A DNA stretch of 64,000 bases, taken from NCBI RefSeq assembly GCF_915403165.1, contig NZ_OU659204.1, forward strand, positions 1,550,001 through 1,614,000. Reading direction: 5' to 3'. The notes under the pieces are model-generated. The model worked only from the letters and a program-made list of their open reading frames with translations. It was not told the origin of the DNA and did no database searches. Below are positions 34,601 through 44,681 of this stretch, one piece after another; within the stretch, counting starts at the first letter, position 1; every line of letters starts with the position of its first letter. The DNA is from Providencia alcalifaciens. GTDB lineage: Bacteria; Pseudomonadota; Gammaproteobacteria; Enterobacterales; Enterobacteriaceae. Position numbers and translations under genes: made by a program.

Positions 34601-34613
34601 TGAGGAAAGCGGA

Positions 34614-35165
34614 ATGGAACTCTACAATTTCACCCTGACGTTATCAGGCGTTCAAATGGAGACAGAGGGTCTTGCGGATGCTCTGTATTCTAACGGCTGT
34701 GATGATGCACTAATTTGCTACTACGGTAGCTCAGTGTATATAGAATTTGACAGAGAAGCAGAGAGCTTAGACTTAGCAATCCAATCAGCGATAAATGATA
34801 TTGAAACAGCAGGTATTGGGGCTGTTGTTGAGTCGGTGGACTCGGCTCTAGTTGGCCTGAGTGATATTGCCCAGCTTTCCGGTTTAACTCGCCAAGCTAT
34901 TGCTTTACTCAAAGACGGCTCACGAGGTAAAGGCGATTTCCCTTGTCCTATCCAGCGTATTAGTGGCCAGTCACCACTTTGGGATTGGTCGAAAGTTGCT
35001 AAATGGTTGAATGATAGCGGTCGCCTCGACAGTAAAGGCGTTCAGGCTCGAGAACAGTTGGTGAGTAACGCACGTACATTGAGCAAGTGGAACCTTGCGC
35101 TGAGAATGCGGTCATTTGGAAATATTAAAGAAGTAGAATCCATCACATCTTCACTAATTTCATAA
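34614..35165 (+). CDS. Putative DNA-binding protein with MerR/AlpA-like helix-turn-helix
   Basis: This 183-residue protein has a two-part structure. The first 80 residues form a small alpha/beta domain (LYNFTLTLSGVQMETEGLA, acidic, with paired repeats). The second part has LSDIAQLSGLTRQAIALLKDG followed by PLWDWSKVAKWLNDSG, the pattern of excisionase-like helix-turn-helix proteins that read a strand then a wing. Such proteins are common and unassigned in Enterobacterales. A GAGGAAAGCGG ribosome site precedes the ATG. The gene has its own putative operator and leader hairpin. Confidence 0.7.
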   Translation: MELYNFTLTLSGVQMETEGLADALYSNGCDDALICYYGSSVYIEFDREAESLDLAIQSAINDIETAGIGAVVESVDSALVGLSDIAQLSGLTRQAIALLKDGSRGKGDFPCPIQRISGQSPLWDWSKVAKWLNDSGRLDSKGVQAREQLVSNARTLSKWNLALRMRSFGNIKEVESITSSLIS

Positions 35166-35189
35166 TATTTTATCTTTGAGGATTTTACG

Positions 35190-35672
35190 ATGACCACCTT
35201 TTATCAACTGACAGCAACAAGCCTTGGCGGCCAGCCCATCTCTATGGCGGACTACGCGGGTAAGGTGGTTTTAGTTGTAAATACCGCCAGCCATTGTGGT
35301 TTTACACCGCAATATGAAGGTCTTGAAGCACTCTACAAAAAATATGCAGAGCAGGGTTTGGTGGTGCTTGGTTTCCCCTGCAATCAATTCGGTAAACAGG
35401 AACCCGGCGGCGCAGAGGAAATCGGGCAGACCTGCTACATTAACTACGGTGTGAGTTTTCCGATGTTCGAGAAAATAGACGTCAATGGAAGCGCAGCCCA
35501 CCCAATATTTCGTTATCTAAAAAGCGAGTTACTGGGGCTGCTAGGTGGTCGAATCATGTGGAATTTCACTAAATTCCTGATTGGACGCGACGGTAAACCG
35601 CTCAAGCGTTTCGCACCGTTCACAACCCCAGAAAAAATAGAAGCGGCGATTGTTGCGGCACTTAAAGTTTGA
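35190..35672 (+). CDS. btuE: Glutathione peroxidase (BtuE-like)
   Basis: This 160-residue thiol peroxidase has the family active-site region VNTASHCGFTPQYEGLEALY (peroxidatic Cys36) and LGFPCNQFGKQEPG with the conserved Gln. The tryptophan of the catalytic triad is in IMWNFTKFLIGRDG. E. coli BtuE is 183 residues; this one is slightly shorter and ends at the usual helix. It reduces hydroperoxides using thioredoxin or glutathione in the cytoplasm. A GAGGATTTTACG ribosome site precedes the ATG. It is 24 bases after the HTH-type gene; cotranscription is possible. Confidence 0.9.
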   Translation: MTTFYQLTATSLGGQPISMADYAGKVVLVVNTASHCGFTPQYEGLEALYKKYAEQGLVVLGFPCNQFGKQEPGGAEEIGQTCYINYGVSFPMFEKIDVNGSAAHPIFRYLKSELLGLLGGRIMWNFTKFLIGRDGKPLKRFAPFTTPEKIEAAIVAALKV

Positions 35673-35695
35673 GGGCTTGTGCAGATATTCTGAGG

Positions 35696-36757
35696 CTATT
35701 TCCCTTTCCCTGCATTCTGCAAATCATTTTCCATAATCATCACTTTCTTTTGGGCGCGCTCGTCGCCTTGCTTGGCGGCGAGTCGATACCAATCTAAGGC
35801 TTTCGTATCATCTTGCGGTACGCCCATTCCATATTGATAACACGCTCCGCTGGCATACTGTGCATCGCGGCTGCGTTGGTTGGCGGCCTTGATAAACCAC
35901 TGACAGGCTTTAGCTTGATCGGCGGTGATGCCATCACCTCGTGCATAAATTAACGCTAAATTAAACTGGGCGGAAACTTCCCCTTGCTGAGCGGCGAGGG
36001 TTAGCCACTTAATGGCGGAAGCGGTATCGCGTTTGGTGCCTTGACCTGCCAGGTAGAGCATACCGAGGCTATTTTGTGCGGGGGAAAATCCTAACTCCGC
36101 AGAACGCGTAAAATATTGAAACGCAGTGGGGTAATTGATTTTGTCATACATCCCTGTTGCCGCTTGATAACCTAATAAATAGAGCGCTTGTGGCTGATTT
36201 TTTTCAGCTAGAGCGAGGTAGATTTGATTGGCTTTTTGAGGGGCTTTATCTCCAACGACACCTTTTTCATACCAATAAGCTAAAGTTAGCTGCGCTGCGG
36301 GTAACTGCTGTGCCGCGGCTTTTTCTAGCCAGCTTAATGCTTGTTGTGGATCTTTCACTAACAGGTTAGGAATGCCTTCTAGGGTATATTCGGCCATATT
36401 CATTTGACCGATAGGGTCGCCTGCATTAGCTGCCGCTTCCATCCAATGCAACATCTCTTTGGGATTTTTGCCGACGCCAGCCCCTTGCTGATACATTAAC
36501 GCGAGGTTGATTTGTGCTTTGGTAAAATTTTGGCTGGCAGAAAGTTTATACCAATAGGCGGCTTTATCTAACTGACCATGAGATTGATAAAACATGGCTA
36601 AATTAAACTGTGCTTCCGCTTGCCCGCTATCTGCTAATTGAATTAACGTTTTTTCATCCACGACTGAAGAGGGTGCAACAGGAGCCACCGTTTTTGCATG
36701 ACTCAAATTAATGAATAATGAGCAAAGGATGATGAAGGAGAGAGTAAACTGTTTCAC
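35696..36757 (-). CDS. Exported Sel1-like repeat (SLR) protein
   Basis: This 353-residue protein has a cleavable signal peptide (MKQFTLSFIILCSLFINLSHA) and then tandem Sel1/TPR repeats of about 36 residues, seen as AxxxLAxMYxxGxGVxxN...A..W...AA.QG (for example LGMLYLAGQGTKRDTASA, LALIYARGDGITADQAKA, GACYQYGMGVPQDDTKAL). Sel1 proteins are scaffolds for protein-protein contacts, in the periplasm here. The gene is convergent with the peroxidase gene. A decayed fragment of a close paralogue lies at 30833-30925. Confidence 0.88.
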   Translation of the reverse strand: MKQFTLSFIILCSLFINLSHAKTVAPVAPSSVVDEKTLIQLADSGQAEAQFNLAMFYQSHGQLDKAAYWYKLSASQNFTKAQINLALMYQQGAGVGKNPKEMLHWMEAAANAGDPIGQMNMAEYTLEGIPNLLVKDPQQALSWLEKAAAQQLPAAQLTLAYWYEKGVVGDKAPQKANQIYLALAEKNQPQALYLLGYQAATGMYDKINYPTAFQYFTRSAELGFSPAQNSLGMLYLAGQGTKRDTASAIKWLTLAAQQGEVSAQFNLALIYARGDGITADQAKACQWFIKAANQRSRDAQYASGACYQYGMGVPQDDTKALDWYRLAAKQGDERAQKKVMIMENDLQNAGKGK

Positions 36758-36927
36758 TGAGCTTCCTTGAGATGAATTTTAGCCATTTATTCCTAATAGG
36801 TAGGTTAACGGGTTGCAGTTAGCGGCGCAATTGCCATTCTTGCTATTTTGAAAAGTATTTTCACGCATTAAACGAAGATAAATCATGATGTTATAAAAAA
36901 GATTAAAAATAATTAAAAAAAAGATGA

Positions 36928-36948
36928 ACCTTTGAGGCTATCAAAGGT
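36928..36948. promoter_or_regulatory. Perfect 8-bp inverted repeat upstream of the Sel1 gene
   Basis: ACCTTTGA-GGCTA-TCAAAGGT lies 171 bases upstream of the Sel1 gene start, read on its strand. On the minus strand it is followed by TCATCTTTTTTTT, so it could be an operator or the terminator of an unannotated minus-strand transcript. Confidence 0.4.
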
Positions 36949-37093
36949 CTTAATTACATATATATCACTGTTTGCTTGTGTAAACATTCATATATTTACC
37001 CTCAACATTCATTTCTTTACATGAAGTAATGCAATAATGCATCTATGTAGTGTAGTTTGAATTAGTAGTACGATCCTTAATAGAATGCATTAT

Positions 37094-37122
37094 GCCCAGT
37101 TTTAGTCGCTGGGCTTTTTTTT
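37094..37122 (+). terminator. Orphan intrinsic terminator
   Basis: GCCCAG/CTGGGC with a nine-base loop and eight T residues. No coding gene lies on this strand in the preceding 1.4 kb, so it may end a small RNA. Confidence 0.75.
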
Positions 37123-37700
37123 GCATAAAATACGAACCTTCCTGAAAATACCGCTTTATTTTTATCTCGCTCCTCTTTTTTGTTCGATAAATAAACACGT
37201 AATAGTGACCTCAATAAATAATCACCTATCTAAATTCATTTTCTATTCAGTTTTTATTATTACCAAGACGAAATATCCGCAGGGTGCTGCGCGGTATGTT
37301 TGAGATGTTTATAGGGTGTTACTCTGAGAGTAAAATGATTAAAGATAGAACAATATGCTTAACATATAGTGAACAAGTGATTATTTAATGGGCGATAATA
37401 ATTTCATGATTTTGTAAAAAATTGAAGTTAATCACGATATGCATCTATAAGCATGGTAATTAATGCTGGCTAAATTATTAGTTTTAGTGCATAAATAGCA
37501 TATATTGCTTAACTGATTATTCTGTTTGGCTTGGCATATATTCGCCGTAATGCTGAATAAATAATCAAATATGCTTTATCTCATTGAATTTTATGTTCGC
37601 GATTCATAAACAATATTTACACACAGTTTTGTTTGTTTTGAGGTCAGGGATTGATACTCCTCCTTTCAAAAGTGAATCTTCTAAAGCTTGAATTCTTGAG

Positions 37701-37744
37701 ACCATAACAATGCGAGGGTGCAGACAGCGCTCCGTGGTTTTTTT
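37701..37744 (+). promoter_or_regulatory. Terminator-like hairpin in the dtpA leader
   Basis: Outer arms ACCA/TGGT and an inner imperfect stem around GCGAGGGTGC/GCGCTC are followed by seven T residues, 31 bases before the dtpA start. It could attenuate dtpA or end a short upstream transcript. The stem is imperfect, so confidence is modest. Confidence 0.4.
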
Positions 37745-37775
37745 GCATACGTACAGGTTGTATTAGAGGTAACTT

Positions 37776-39245
37776 GTGTCCACAACAAATAACAAAGAGG
37801 AAGTCAGTCTTAACGCGTTTAAGCAACCTCGTTCATTCTATCTCATCTTTTCTATCGAACTCTGGGAACGTTTTGGTTACTACGGTCTTCAGGGGATCCT
37901 CCCAATTTATCTCAGCCAAGTGCTTGGTATGTCGGAAGCGGAATCTATTACGCTGTTCGCGGCATTTTCTGCACTGGTTTATGGCTTTGTTGCTATCGGT
38001 GGTTGGTTAGGGGATAAAGTTCTAGGGACTAAGCGCGCTATCGTTCTTGGCACGATAGTTATGATTGTCGGTTATGCCTTCGTTGCCTACTCTGGGCATG
38101 ATGTGTCGATGGTTTACCTTGGCCTTGCGACTATTGCGGTAGGTAACGGTCTATTTAAAGCAAACCCATCATCATTATTATCTACCTGTTATGACAAAAA
38201 TGACCCACGTTTGGACGGTGCATTCACTATGTACTATATGTCCGTTAACATTGGTTCATTCTTCTCAATGCTGGCAACACCATGGCTAGCAAAACATTAC
38301 GGTTGGGATGTCGCATTCTCCCTGAGCGTAGTGGGCCTGATAATCACCTTAATTAACTTCTATATGTGTAAAAAATGGGTGGCAGACCACGGTTCAAAAC
38401 CTGACTTTGCGCCTGTTGTTATCTCCAAATTGTTGATGACTATCGTCGGTGTGGTTGCACTGATCGCGATTTCAAACTGGCTACTGCACAACTTAGGTAT
38501 TGCTCGTGTGGCACTGGCGGTGATTTCTCTGGGTATTTTAATTATCTTTATCAAAGAGATGATGGCACTCAAAGGTATTGCTCGTCGCCGTATGATGGTT
38601 GCGTTGATCCTGATGCTCGAAGCGATCGTTTTCTTCGTACTTTATAGCCAAATGCCAACCTCACTGAACTTCTTTGCACTGCATAACGTGGAGCATGAAG
38701 TTTTCGGTTTTTCGATTGAGCCGGCTCAGTATCAAGCATTAAATCCATTATGGATTATGATTGGTAGCCCAATTTTGGCTGCTGTTTATAACAAAATGGG
38801 CGATAACTTACCGATGCCACATAAATTTGCTATCGGGATGTTACTGTGTTCTGCGGCATTTTTAGTGCTGCCATTAGGGGCAAAATTCGCTAATGAAGCG
38901 GGTATTGTTTCTGTTCAATGGTTAGTTATCTGCTACGGTTTCCAAAGTATTGGTGAGCTGATGATTTCTGGTCTGGGTCTGGCGATGGTGGCACAGTTAG
39001 TTCCACAACGACTGATGGGCTTTATCATGGGCGCATGGTTCTTAACTAACTCTGCTGCGGCATTTATCGCAGGTTATGTTGCTTCTATGGCGGCTGCACC
39101 TCAAGGTGAGCTCACCAGCAAAGTTGAATCTCTGGCTGTCTACAGTGATGTCTTTATGAAGATTGGTCTGGTAACGGGTGCAATTGCTATTGTCATGGTA
39201 TTCACCGCGCCATTATTAAACCGTATGACGCAAGAACAACATTAA
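37776..39245 (+). CDS. dtpA: DtpA, proton-dependent di/tripeptide transporter (POT/PTR family)
   Basis: This 489-residue, roughly 14-helix inner-membrane symporter is close to E. coli DtpA (500 residues). The POT signature [14 protein letters not shown] is at the first helix, with [19 protein letters not shown] and [16 protein letters not shown] further on. It imports di- and tripeptides with protons. The start is GTG with AGAGGTAACTT upstream; the resulting [19 protein letters not shown] aligns with E. coli. It is a single-gene unit with a strong terminator. Confidence 0.96.
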   Translation: MSTTNNKEEVSLNAFKQPRSFYLIFSIELWERFGYYGLQGILPIYLSQVLGMSEAESITLFAAFSALVYGFVAIGGWLGDKVLGTKRAIVLGTIVMIVGYAFVAYSGHDVSMVYLGLATIAVGNGLFKANPSSLLSTCYDKNDPRLDGAFTMYYMSVNIGSFFSMLATPWLAKHYGWDVAFSLSVVGLIITLINFYMCKKWVADHGSKPDFAPVVISKLLMTIVGVVALIAISNWLLHNLGIARVALAVISLGILIIFIKEMMALKGIARRRMMVALILMLEAIVFFVLYSQMPTSLNFFALHNVEHEVFGFSIEPAQYQALNPLWIMIGSPILAAVYNKMGDNLPMPHKFAIGMLLCSAAFLVLPLGAKFANEAGIVSVQWLVICYGFQSIGELMISGLGLAMVAQLVPQRLMGFIMGAWFLTNSAAAFIAGYVASMAAAPQGELTSKVESLAVYSDVFMKIGLVTGAIAIVMVFTAPLLNRMTQEQH

Positions 39246-39270
39246 TTTGTTCTGCCAGTTATAAAATTGA

Positions 39271-39299
39271 AAAGGGCGATAGAAATATCGCCCTTTTTT
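39271..39299 (+). terminator. Intrinsic terminator of dtpA
   Basis: A perfect 11-bp stem AAAGGGCGATA/TATCGCCCTTT with a GAAA tetraloop and a T tail. It probably also serves the convergent phosphatase gene. Confidence 0.93.
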
Positions 39300-39340
39300 C
39301 ATTCATGATTATTGAAAGCAGTCGTGATTGAAAGTATTTG

Positions 39341-40324
39341 CTATTTAAAATACCGATTACTAATTAACTTCATGGAACGGTTATTGCCGTTGACTAAAAT
39401 GGTGCTCGCGCTACGGCTGTGCAGATCATTCGAGATACCATTCATCAGCACTGTTTGGGTGATAGCAGTAGCCGAGAAAATCACATCGGACGTATTCACC
39501 ATCATATCCAACGTTAAAATTTCGCCAATTTCTATGCCCATCTGTTGGCAACGAATCGCTTCTTGCGCCGCTAACAGTTTATTTTGTTCGGTGTCTTCTT
39601 TGGCTTTATTACGTGGAACAAGGCGTGCTTGCATGTCACCCCCTAATGCTCGGGCAATGGCTGCACTAATAATGCCTTCTGGCGCACCGCCGATGCCATA
39701 CATCATATCAATAGGGTGTTCGGGTAAAATTGTCAGCAGTGATGCAAGAACATCGCCATCAGGGATAGTGATGACATTGGCACCAAAGTTACGGATAGTT
39801 TTAATAATGTGCTGGTGGCGAGGTTTATCGAGAATGGCAATATTGAGCATGGAAATCGGTTTATCCAATGCAGCAGAGAGAAACTCAAGGTTCTTCTCTA
39901 ATGGATTTTTTAGGTGAACGGCATCCTTTGCTGCTGCACCAACGACCATTTTTTCCATATACATATCGGGGGCTTGCAGTAATGTTCCTGTTGGCGCTGC
40001 CGCCAAAACTGCAATGGCATTGTGCTCATTACATGCCACCATACGGGTTCCATCAATGGGGTCGACCGCGATATCTAAATGATGTTCGCTCGATTGCTTA
40101 CCGACTTGTTCACCAATATACAGCATTGGCGCTTCGTCAATTTCTCCTTCACCAATTACTATTTTCCCATGAAAATCAATCTCATTGAGTCGATTTCGCA
40201 TGGCTTCAACCGCAGCGTTATCCGCTGCATTTTTATCTTGTTTCCCTACCCATTCAAACGCGGCAATGGCGGCAACTTCCGTCACTGACGCGATAGCAGA
40301 CGCGAGTTCATCGCTAATTTTCAT
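39341..40324 (-). CDS. yggF: Class II fructose-1,6-bisphosphatase, YggF/GlpX type
   Basis: This 327-residue sugar phosphatase has the class II landmarks VIGEGEIDEAPMLYIGE, VDPIDGTRMVA (metal-binding and substrate-binding Asp/Gly/Thr), LDKPRHQ, IPDGDVLASL and YGIGGAPEGIISA. It hydrolyses fructose-1,6-bisphosphate to fructose-6-phosphate in gluconeogenesis. It looks closer to YggF than GlpX and lacks a glpF/glpK neighbour, so I prefer YggF. There is no strong ribosome site, but the start is fixed by the family N-terminus. Confidence 0.88.
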   Translation of the reverse strand: MKISDELASAIASVTEVAAIAAFEWVGKQDKNAADNAAVEAMRNRLNEIDFHGKIVIGEGEIDEAPMLYIGEQVGKQSSEHHLDIAVDPIDGTRMVACNEHNAIAVLAAAPTGTLLQAPDMYMEKMVVGAAAKDAVHLKNPLEKNLEFLSAALDKPISMLNIAILDKPRHQHIIKTIRNFGANVITIPDGDVLASLLTILPEHPIDMMYGIGGAPEGIISAAIARALGGDMQARLVPRNKAKEDTEQNKLLAAQEAIRCQQMGIEIGEILTLDMMVNTSDVIFSATAITQTVLMNGISNDLHSRSASTILVNGNNRSMKLISNRYFK

Positions 40325-40454
40325 TTTGATGTTATTCCTAGGACTAAAAAATTATCGCGCCTATGATACGTTTTTTGTGATCAACTTGGTAATTTTTTGG
40401 TGAATAAAACGGCGTTTTATTGAGGTCGGAGAGGGGCATTAAGCAGATGGAAAG

Positions 40455-40472
40455 GGCGGAGCGAACTCCGCC
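40455..40472 (-). terminator. Terminator of the AEC transporter gene
   Basis: GGCGGAG-CGAA-CTCCGCC is a perfect 7-bp stem; on the minus strand it is followed by CTTTCC. It lies 22 bases past the stop of the transporter gene. Confidence 0.75.
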
Positions 40473-40493
40473 ATTTGACATATCAAAGACGCA

Positions 40494-41417
40494 CTACAGC
40501 ATTTCGACGATGGAGATCCCGCCAATAATTGAAATCAATGCCGCAATGGTACTAAGTAATACGGTCCCCGCAGAGGTTTCAGTATAGGCTTTATTACTGA
40601 TAGCTAACGCTGGTACAGCTGTTGCCGTCGGTAACACACCGATAATAAATGCCGCTTTTAATAAATCACTTTGTAATCCTAATGCGAGGCCGGTTCCAAG
40701 AATAAGCGCCGCCTGTACAAAGTTTTTCACAAAAACGTTAAAGATAATTTCTTTATTGATTGTGAGTTTAATACCTGAAAGTAATAAACCGAGGAAGAAG
40801 AGGGCGACACCACCTGCAGTTTTCCCGAGTTCATTGACTGAGTTTTGTAGGATTTCAGGTAATTTCACGCCGCAAATTGCCAGAATTGCCCCTAAAACAG
40901 GCAGGAAAACTAATGGCTGAATGACGGCTTTACCAATAGATTTCAGAATACCATTGCCATTCGCTGATCCGCTGATCATCAATAAGGTAAATGGAATTAT
41001 GATGACGGTATAAATTAAGTTACCGAGAACCATGGCAATTAAACCGGATGAACCGACGGTTGCCAGTAAAACTGGTGGCCCACAGTACGCCATATCCGGG
41101 AATGAAACAGACAATGCTTGCATCGCAGCATCGGTTTTATTGTGACGGAAAAATACTTTACCAACCACAAAACCAATGACATAGGATGCAATTAACCCGA
41201 CTGCGAGCGCTATCAAGTAATCAACATTCAGTAAAACTGAAGGAGGGGCTTGAACGGCAGCAAGGAATAATGCAAATGGTAAGGCGATTTTGACAACAAA
41301 GTCAGCAAACGCTTGCGAATATTCCCGTTTCACGAAGCCATATTTACCCGATAACCACCCAACAGCAAGGCCGAGTACGATGGGACTTAGGGCTTCAAGT
41401 ATTATGTGTAATAACAT
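40494..41417 (-). CDS. AEC (auxin efflux carrier) family transporter
   Basis: This 307-residue protein has about ten hydrophobic segments. AEC-family features include VGWLSGKYGFVKREYSQAF near the start, LSVSFPDMAYCGPPVLLAT in the middle and AAFIIGVLPTATAVPALA near the end. Bacterial AEC proteins include MdcF/MleP-type malonate and malate permeases, so an organic acid is a likely substrate, but none can be assigned. A clear AAAGGAATACCT ribosome site precedes the ATG. It is a monocistronic unit. Confidence 0.85.
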   Translation of the reverse strand: MLLHIILEALSPIVLGLAVGWLSGKYGFVKREYSQAFADFVVKIALPFALFLAAVQAPPSVLLNVDYLIALAVGLIASYVIGFVVGKVFFRHNKTDAAMQALSVSFPDMAYCGPPVLLATVGSSGLIAMVLGNLIYTVIIIPFTLLMISGSANGNGILKSIGKAVIQPLVFLPVLGAILAICGVKLPEILQNSVNELGKTAGGVALFFLGLLLSGIKLTINKEIIFNVFVKNFVQAALILGTGLALGLQSDLLKAAFIIGVLPTATAVPALAISNKAYTETSAGTVLLSTIAALISIIGGISIVEML

Positions 41418-41916
41418 AGGTATTCCTTTGCGTTATTTAGGACAGTACATATTTTTTCAATATATCGATAAAAGATAGTCGTTATTTGTTAAATAACTTA
41501 TTGGTGAATTTGTCTATAAATTAATAACATAATCACACGAAAAAACACCTATTATCTGCATATTTTCTCTAATAAATAGAAAGTATCAAAAATAGATTAT
41601 TGAAATTAATAAGTCATTAATAAAGTAATAGGGGATTCAGCGGGGAGAAAAATAATTATTTGAAAATATGTTTTTCTGGCCTAAAAATGTACTATCATTT
41701 TATGATAGTTAAATAATAAGAAGTTAGAATAGATTAATCCGTGAATACTCTTAAAAGGAGTTATTTTGTAACAGTTTGTTACCCGCTGTTGGCAATTTAG
41801 TTATTCGTCTCTAAACTAGGACGATTATTGAATAATGTCGATTGATACTGTGTATTCTAAGATCCTGTTAACTAATCTTGGGTTACTGGCATTGGATTAA
41901 AGAAGGAAACCTATTT
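41418..41916. other. 499-base divergent intergenic region
   Basis: This AT-rich region between the AEC gene and the DUF2339 gene has no credible coding frame other than the upstream extension of the DUF2339 frame. It holds a perfect 8-bp inverted repeat, ACTATCAT-TTT-ATGATAGT (41691-41709), a likely regulator site or hairpin. Confidence 0.5.
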
Positions 41917-44679
41917 GTGGATACATGGATACTCCTAGGGCTCATTTTAATTGCGTTTGTGATAGTTGCCCCTGTGCTAGCTATCATTGCGATTAATCGC
42001 ACTGGTCGAATGCAATACCAAATTAACCAGTTAAACCAAAAGGTTGCCTCGCTAGAAGCCGAAATAGCCCGTGATAACGGACTTCAGCCTGTTCACACTA
42101 TTCATATGGATGAAGAACATCCAGCATCCCATCAAGGTGATATCCAACATAATAAGCATCAAGTGGATGCACTTAAAATTGCAATCCAAGATCCTCAACC
42201 CCAAACGCCTCAAATTATACCGCAACCGGTGGAAGTATCCATCGACAAACACGCTAATGTAGTTAACCCGATGGCGGTTAATCCGAATCGTTTTGATAAG
42301 CCGAAACCAAGCCAGCCTGCATCATCTCAGAATAAAGCTGAAGATAAATCCATTTTTGCCCATTTCTTTACGTGGCTAGTAACAGGTAATCCGCTGGCGA
42401 AGATAGGAATTTTATTATTATTTCTAGGCGTTGCCTATTTACTGAATTACAGCGTGCAAAATGAGATTATTTCGCCTGAGTTAAGGCTTGTCTTCAGCGC
42501 TGCGGGTTGTTTAGTTTTATTAGGTATAGGTTGGTGGCTACGCAAGAAAAAAGCGTTATTTGGCCTGATATTACAAGGCGGTGCCATCGGCTGCTTATAC
42601 ATTACAGTTTTTGCCGCTTTCAAGTTATACATCATGATCCCTTATGGGTTTGCATTTGCGGCGATGCTAATCATCTGCAGTGCAAGTATTGGGTTGGCGT
42701 TATTACAGCGTACGATTAGCTTAGCAATTTTAGCGTCTTTAGGTGGTTATTTAGCGCCAATATTACTGTCCACTGGGGGTGGTAGCCATATTGTTTTATT
42801 CTCCTATTACTTGATGTTGTCGATAGGTATTTTAGTCATCAGTTTCTGGCAAGCATGGCGTCCGTTAAATTTAGTCGGCATGTTTATGACCTATGGCGTG
42901 GCAATACTATGGGGAATGGAAAATTATGATTATGATTATTATCTATCATGCCAGCTATTTATTATCGCTAATTTAATTGTATTCAACGCATTAACTCAGT
43001 TATTCGCCTTACGTTTCGAGCATAATAAACAGCTCGTTGTCGATAATACGCTATTATTTTTCCCGCCATTGATGAGTATTGCTTTACAATTTGCCATCTC
43101 GGATGGCATCGGATTATTGCCAGCATTTATTTCTCTATTTATCGGGTTACTGTATCTCATTGCCAGTTTACAGCTTCATAAACGTTTTAATGCCGCGGGC
43201 AAAAATATGGCTCTAGGCAATATCATTATTGGTGCTAGCTTCGTCACATTGGCGGTGCCACTCGCCTTGTCATTTGGATGGACAACAATTATTTGGTCAT
43301 TACAAGGCTTCGCCATGCTGTGGTTTGCCCTTAACCAAGGGCATAAAAAATTAGCGTTGCTCTCGTCATTGCTTATTGCGGTTAGTGCTTTAATGATATT
43401 AAGCGACTATCCATATTATTATTGGAGCGACAATGTTATTTACATGCTACCAAGCCTGATAGCCGCTTGCTTTTTTGCGGGCGGGTTATTTCATGTTCAC
43501 CAGAAAGAAGCGAGCTATTTTACCGCGCTCAGTTATGCATTTTTGCTCCTTGGGTTATTAGTCTGGTTCGCCTGGGTACCTGAATTTACCGATATGCTGT
43601 CATGGAACAGTGAAACGGAAAGCTTAATTATTTTGGCGATGGTGTTGATCTCCGCGTGGTGTTGGCGTCTTGGTGGTCAAAAAATCAATTGGATCCCATT
43701 AGTTTTATGCCAGTTCTTATTATGGGCCGTGGCGTATTACTATTTAACATTAGATTTTATTTATGCAGAAAATCCGATGGGGCGTGGTGAAGGTTCGCTG
43801 ATTTGGCCTGTGATATTGGGCAGTTCAGTTCTGTATGTGATGCACGCCTATCGTACCCAAAATTTGTATATTCGACGTGGAATGCACGTTGCCAACTTAT
43901 GGTTAATCATTGGGTTTGGTGCGACGCAAGTTAATTGGTTTGTGGCTAACCTTCCGTGGGGAATGCACGAACTGGGTTACTTCATTTACATTATGTCGAT
44001 AACCTTAGTGGTATTAATCCTCTACTGGTTGCAACATAACAAATTTGTACCAATGCGCCGTAAAGGTTTGCTGTATTGGTATAGTTTATTACCACTTATG
44101 GCAGTATTGGTGGCGCTTTCATGTTGGTCAAACCATGAAGATGGTAAGCTCACATTTTGGAGTTACGTCCCATTAGTTAACCCGCTAGATGAAGCAGGTC
44201 TATTTAGCATTGCAGCACTGTTATTGATGCGTAAAGGTTTTATCGCGAAGCTAAGAAAAATAACGCCTATTGAAATTGGGGTGGTGAAAGGCCTGATGGT
44301 GGTGATCATTGGATTAGCTATATTCTGGTATAACGGCATCATTCTTCGTGCGACGGCTGATTTTGCGGATATACCTTGGAATAAGAATATCTTATTTGAT
44401 TCGCGTCTAGTTCAAACGGTCCTTTCTATTAGCTGGGCAATAGCCGCGCTATTCTGCATGGTGATTGCTGCCGTGAAGAAGAGTCGAACATGGTGGTTTG
44501 GTGGTGCAGCGATTTTCGCTTGCGTGATTGCAAAACTATTTCTTATTGATGTGTATGGACAGGATGGTATTTCCCGTGCGGTCTCCTTTATTGCCGTGGC
44601 GGTGTTGATCTTGGTTGTGGGTTATTTCTCCCCATTACCACCAAAGCATAAAACGGACATTGAGGTACAGGATAAATAG
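41917..44679 (+). CDS. DUF2339 multi-pass membrane protein
   Basis: This large integral membrane protein of about 920 residues has a short N-terminal helix, a hydrophilic linker rich in Gln, Pro and His (to about residue 145), then more than twenty hydrophobic helices with short loops. The start is GTG (VDTWILLGLILIAFV) because AGAAGGAAAC lies eight bases upstream; the frame extends to a TTG at 41878 without a ribosome site. DUF2339 has no known biochemical role. The next gene is DUF3999, a pairing I recall from other Gammaproteobacteria, so they likely form one envelope complex. Confidence 0.82.
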   Translation: MDTWILLGLILIAFVIVAPVLAIIAINRTGRMQYQINQLNQKVASLEAEIARDNGLQPVHTIHMDEEHPASHQGDIQHNKHQVDALKIAIQDPQPQTPQIIPQPVEVSIDKHANVVNPMAVNPNRFDKPKPSQPASSQNKAEDKSIFAHFFTWLVTGNPLAKIGILLLFLGVAYLLNYSVQNEIISPELRLVFSAAGCLVLLGIGWWLRKKKALFGLILQGGAIGCLYITVFAAFKLYIMIPYGFAFAAMLIICSASIGLALLQRTISLAILASLGGYLAPILLSTGGGSHIVLFSYYLMLSIGILVISFWQAWRPLNLVGMFMTYGVAILWGMENYDYDYYLSCQLFIIANLIVFNALTQLFALRFEHNKQLVVDNTLLFFPPLMSIALQFAISDGIGLLPAFISLFIGLLYLIASLQLHKRFNAAGKNMALGNIIIGASFVTLAVPLALSFGWTTIIWSLQGFAMLWFALNQGHKKLALLSSLLIAVSALMILSDYPYYYWSDNVIYMLPSLIAACFFAGGLFHVHQKEASYFTALSYAFLLLGLLVWFAWVPEFTDMLSWNSETESLIILAMVLISAWCWRLGGQKINWIPLVLCQFLLWAVAYYYLTLDFIYAENPMGRGEGSLIWPVILGSSVLYVMHAYRTQNLYIRRGMHVANLWLIIGFGATQVNWFVANLPWGMHELGYFIYIMSITLVVLILYWLQHNKFVPMRRKGLLYWYSLLPLMAVLVALSCWSNHEDGKLTFWSYVPLVNPLDEAGLFSIAALLLMRKGFIAKLRKITPIEIGVVKGLMVVIIGLAIFWYNGIILRATADFADIPWNKNILFDSRLVQTVLSISWAIAALFCMVIAAVKKSRTWWFGGAAIFACVIAKLFLIDVYGQDGISRAVSFIAVAVLILVVGYFSPLPPKHKTDIEVQDK

Positions 44680-44681
44680 TG

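Larger units (their letters stand above)
36758..37775. other. 1-kb AT-rich intergenic region before dtpA
   Basis: No protein gene is supported; a 60-codon frame at 37121-37303 has no ribosome site. It holds an 8-bp inverted repeat ACCTTTGA/TCAAAGGT (36928-36948), a strong plus-strand terminator (37094-37122) with no gene in front of it, and a leader hairpin at 37701-37744. A short non-coding transcript ending at the first terminator is possible. Confidence 0.5.

Noticed and set aside
37121..37303. 60-codon open frame after the orphan terminator
   Set aside because: It starts within the T tail of a strong terminator, has no ribosome site and no recognisable domain.
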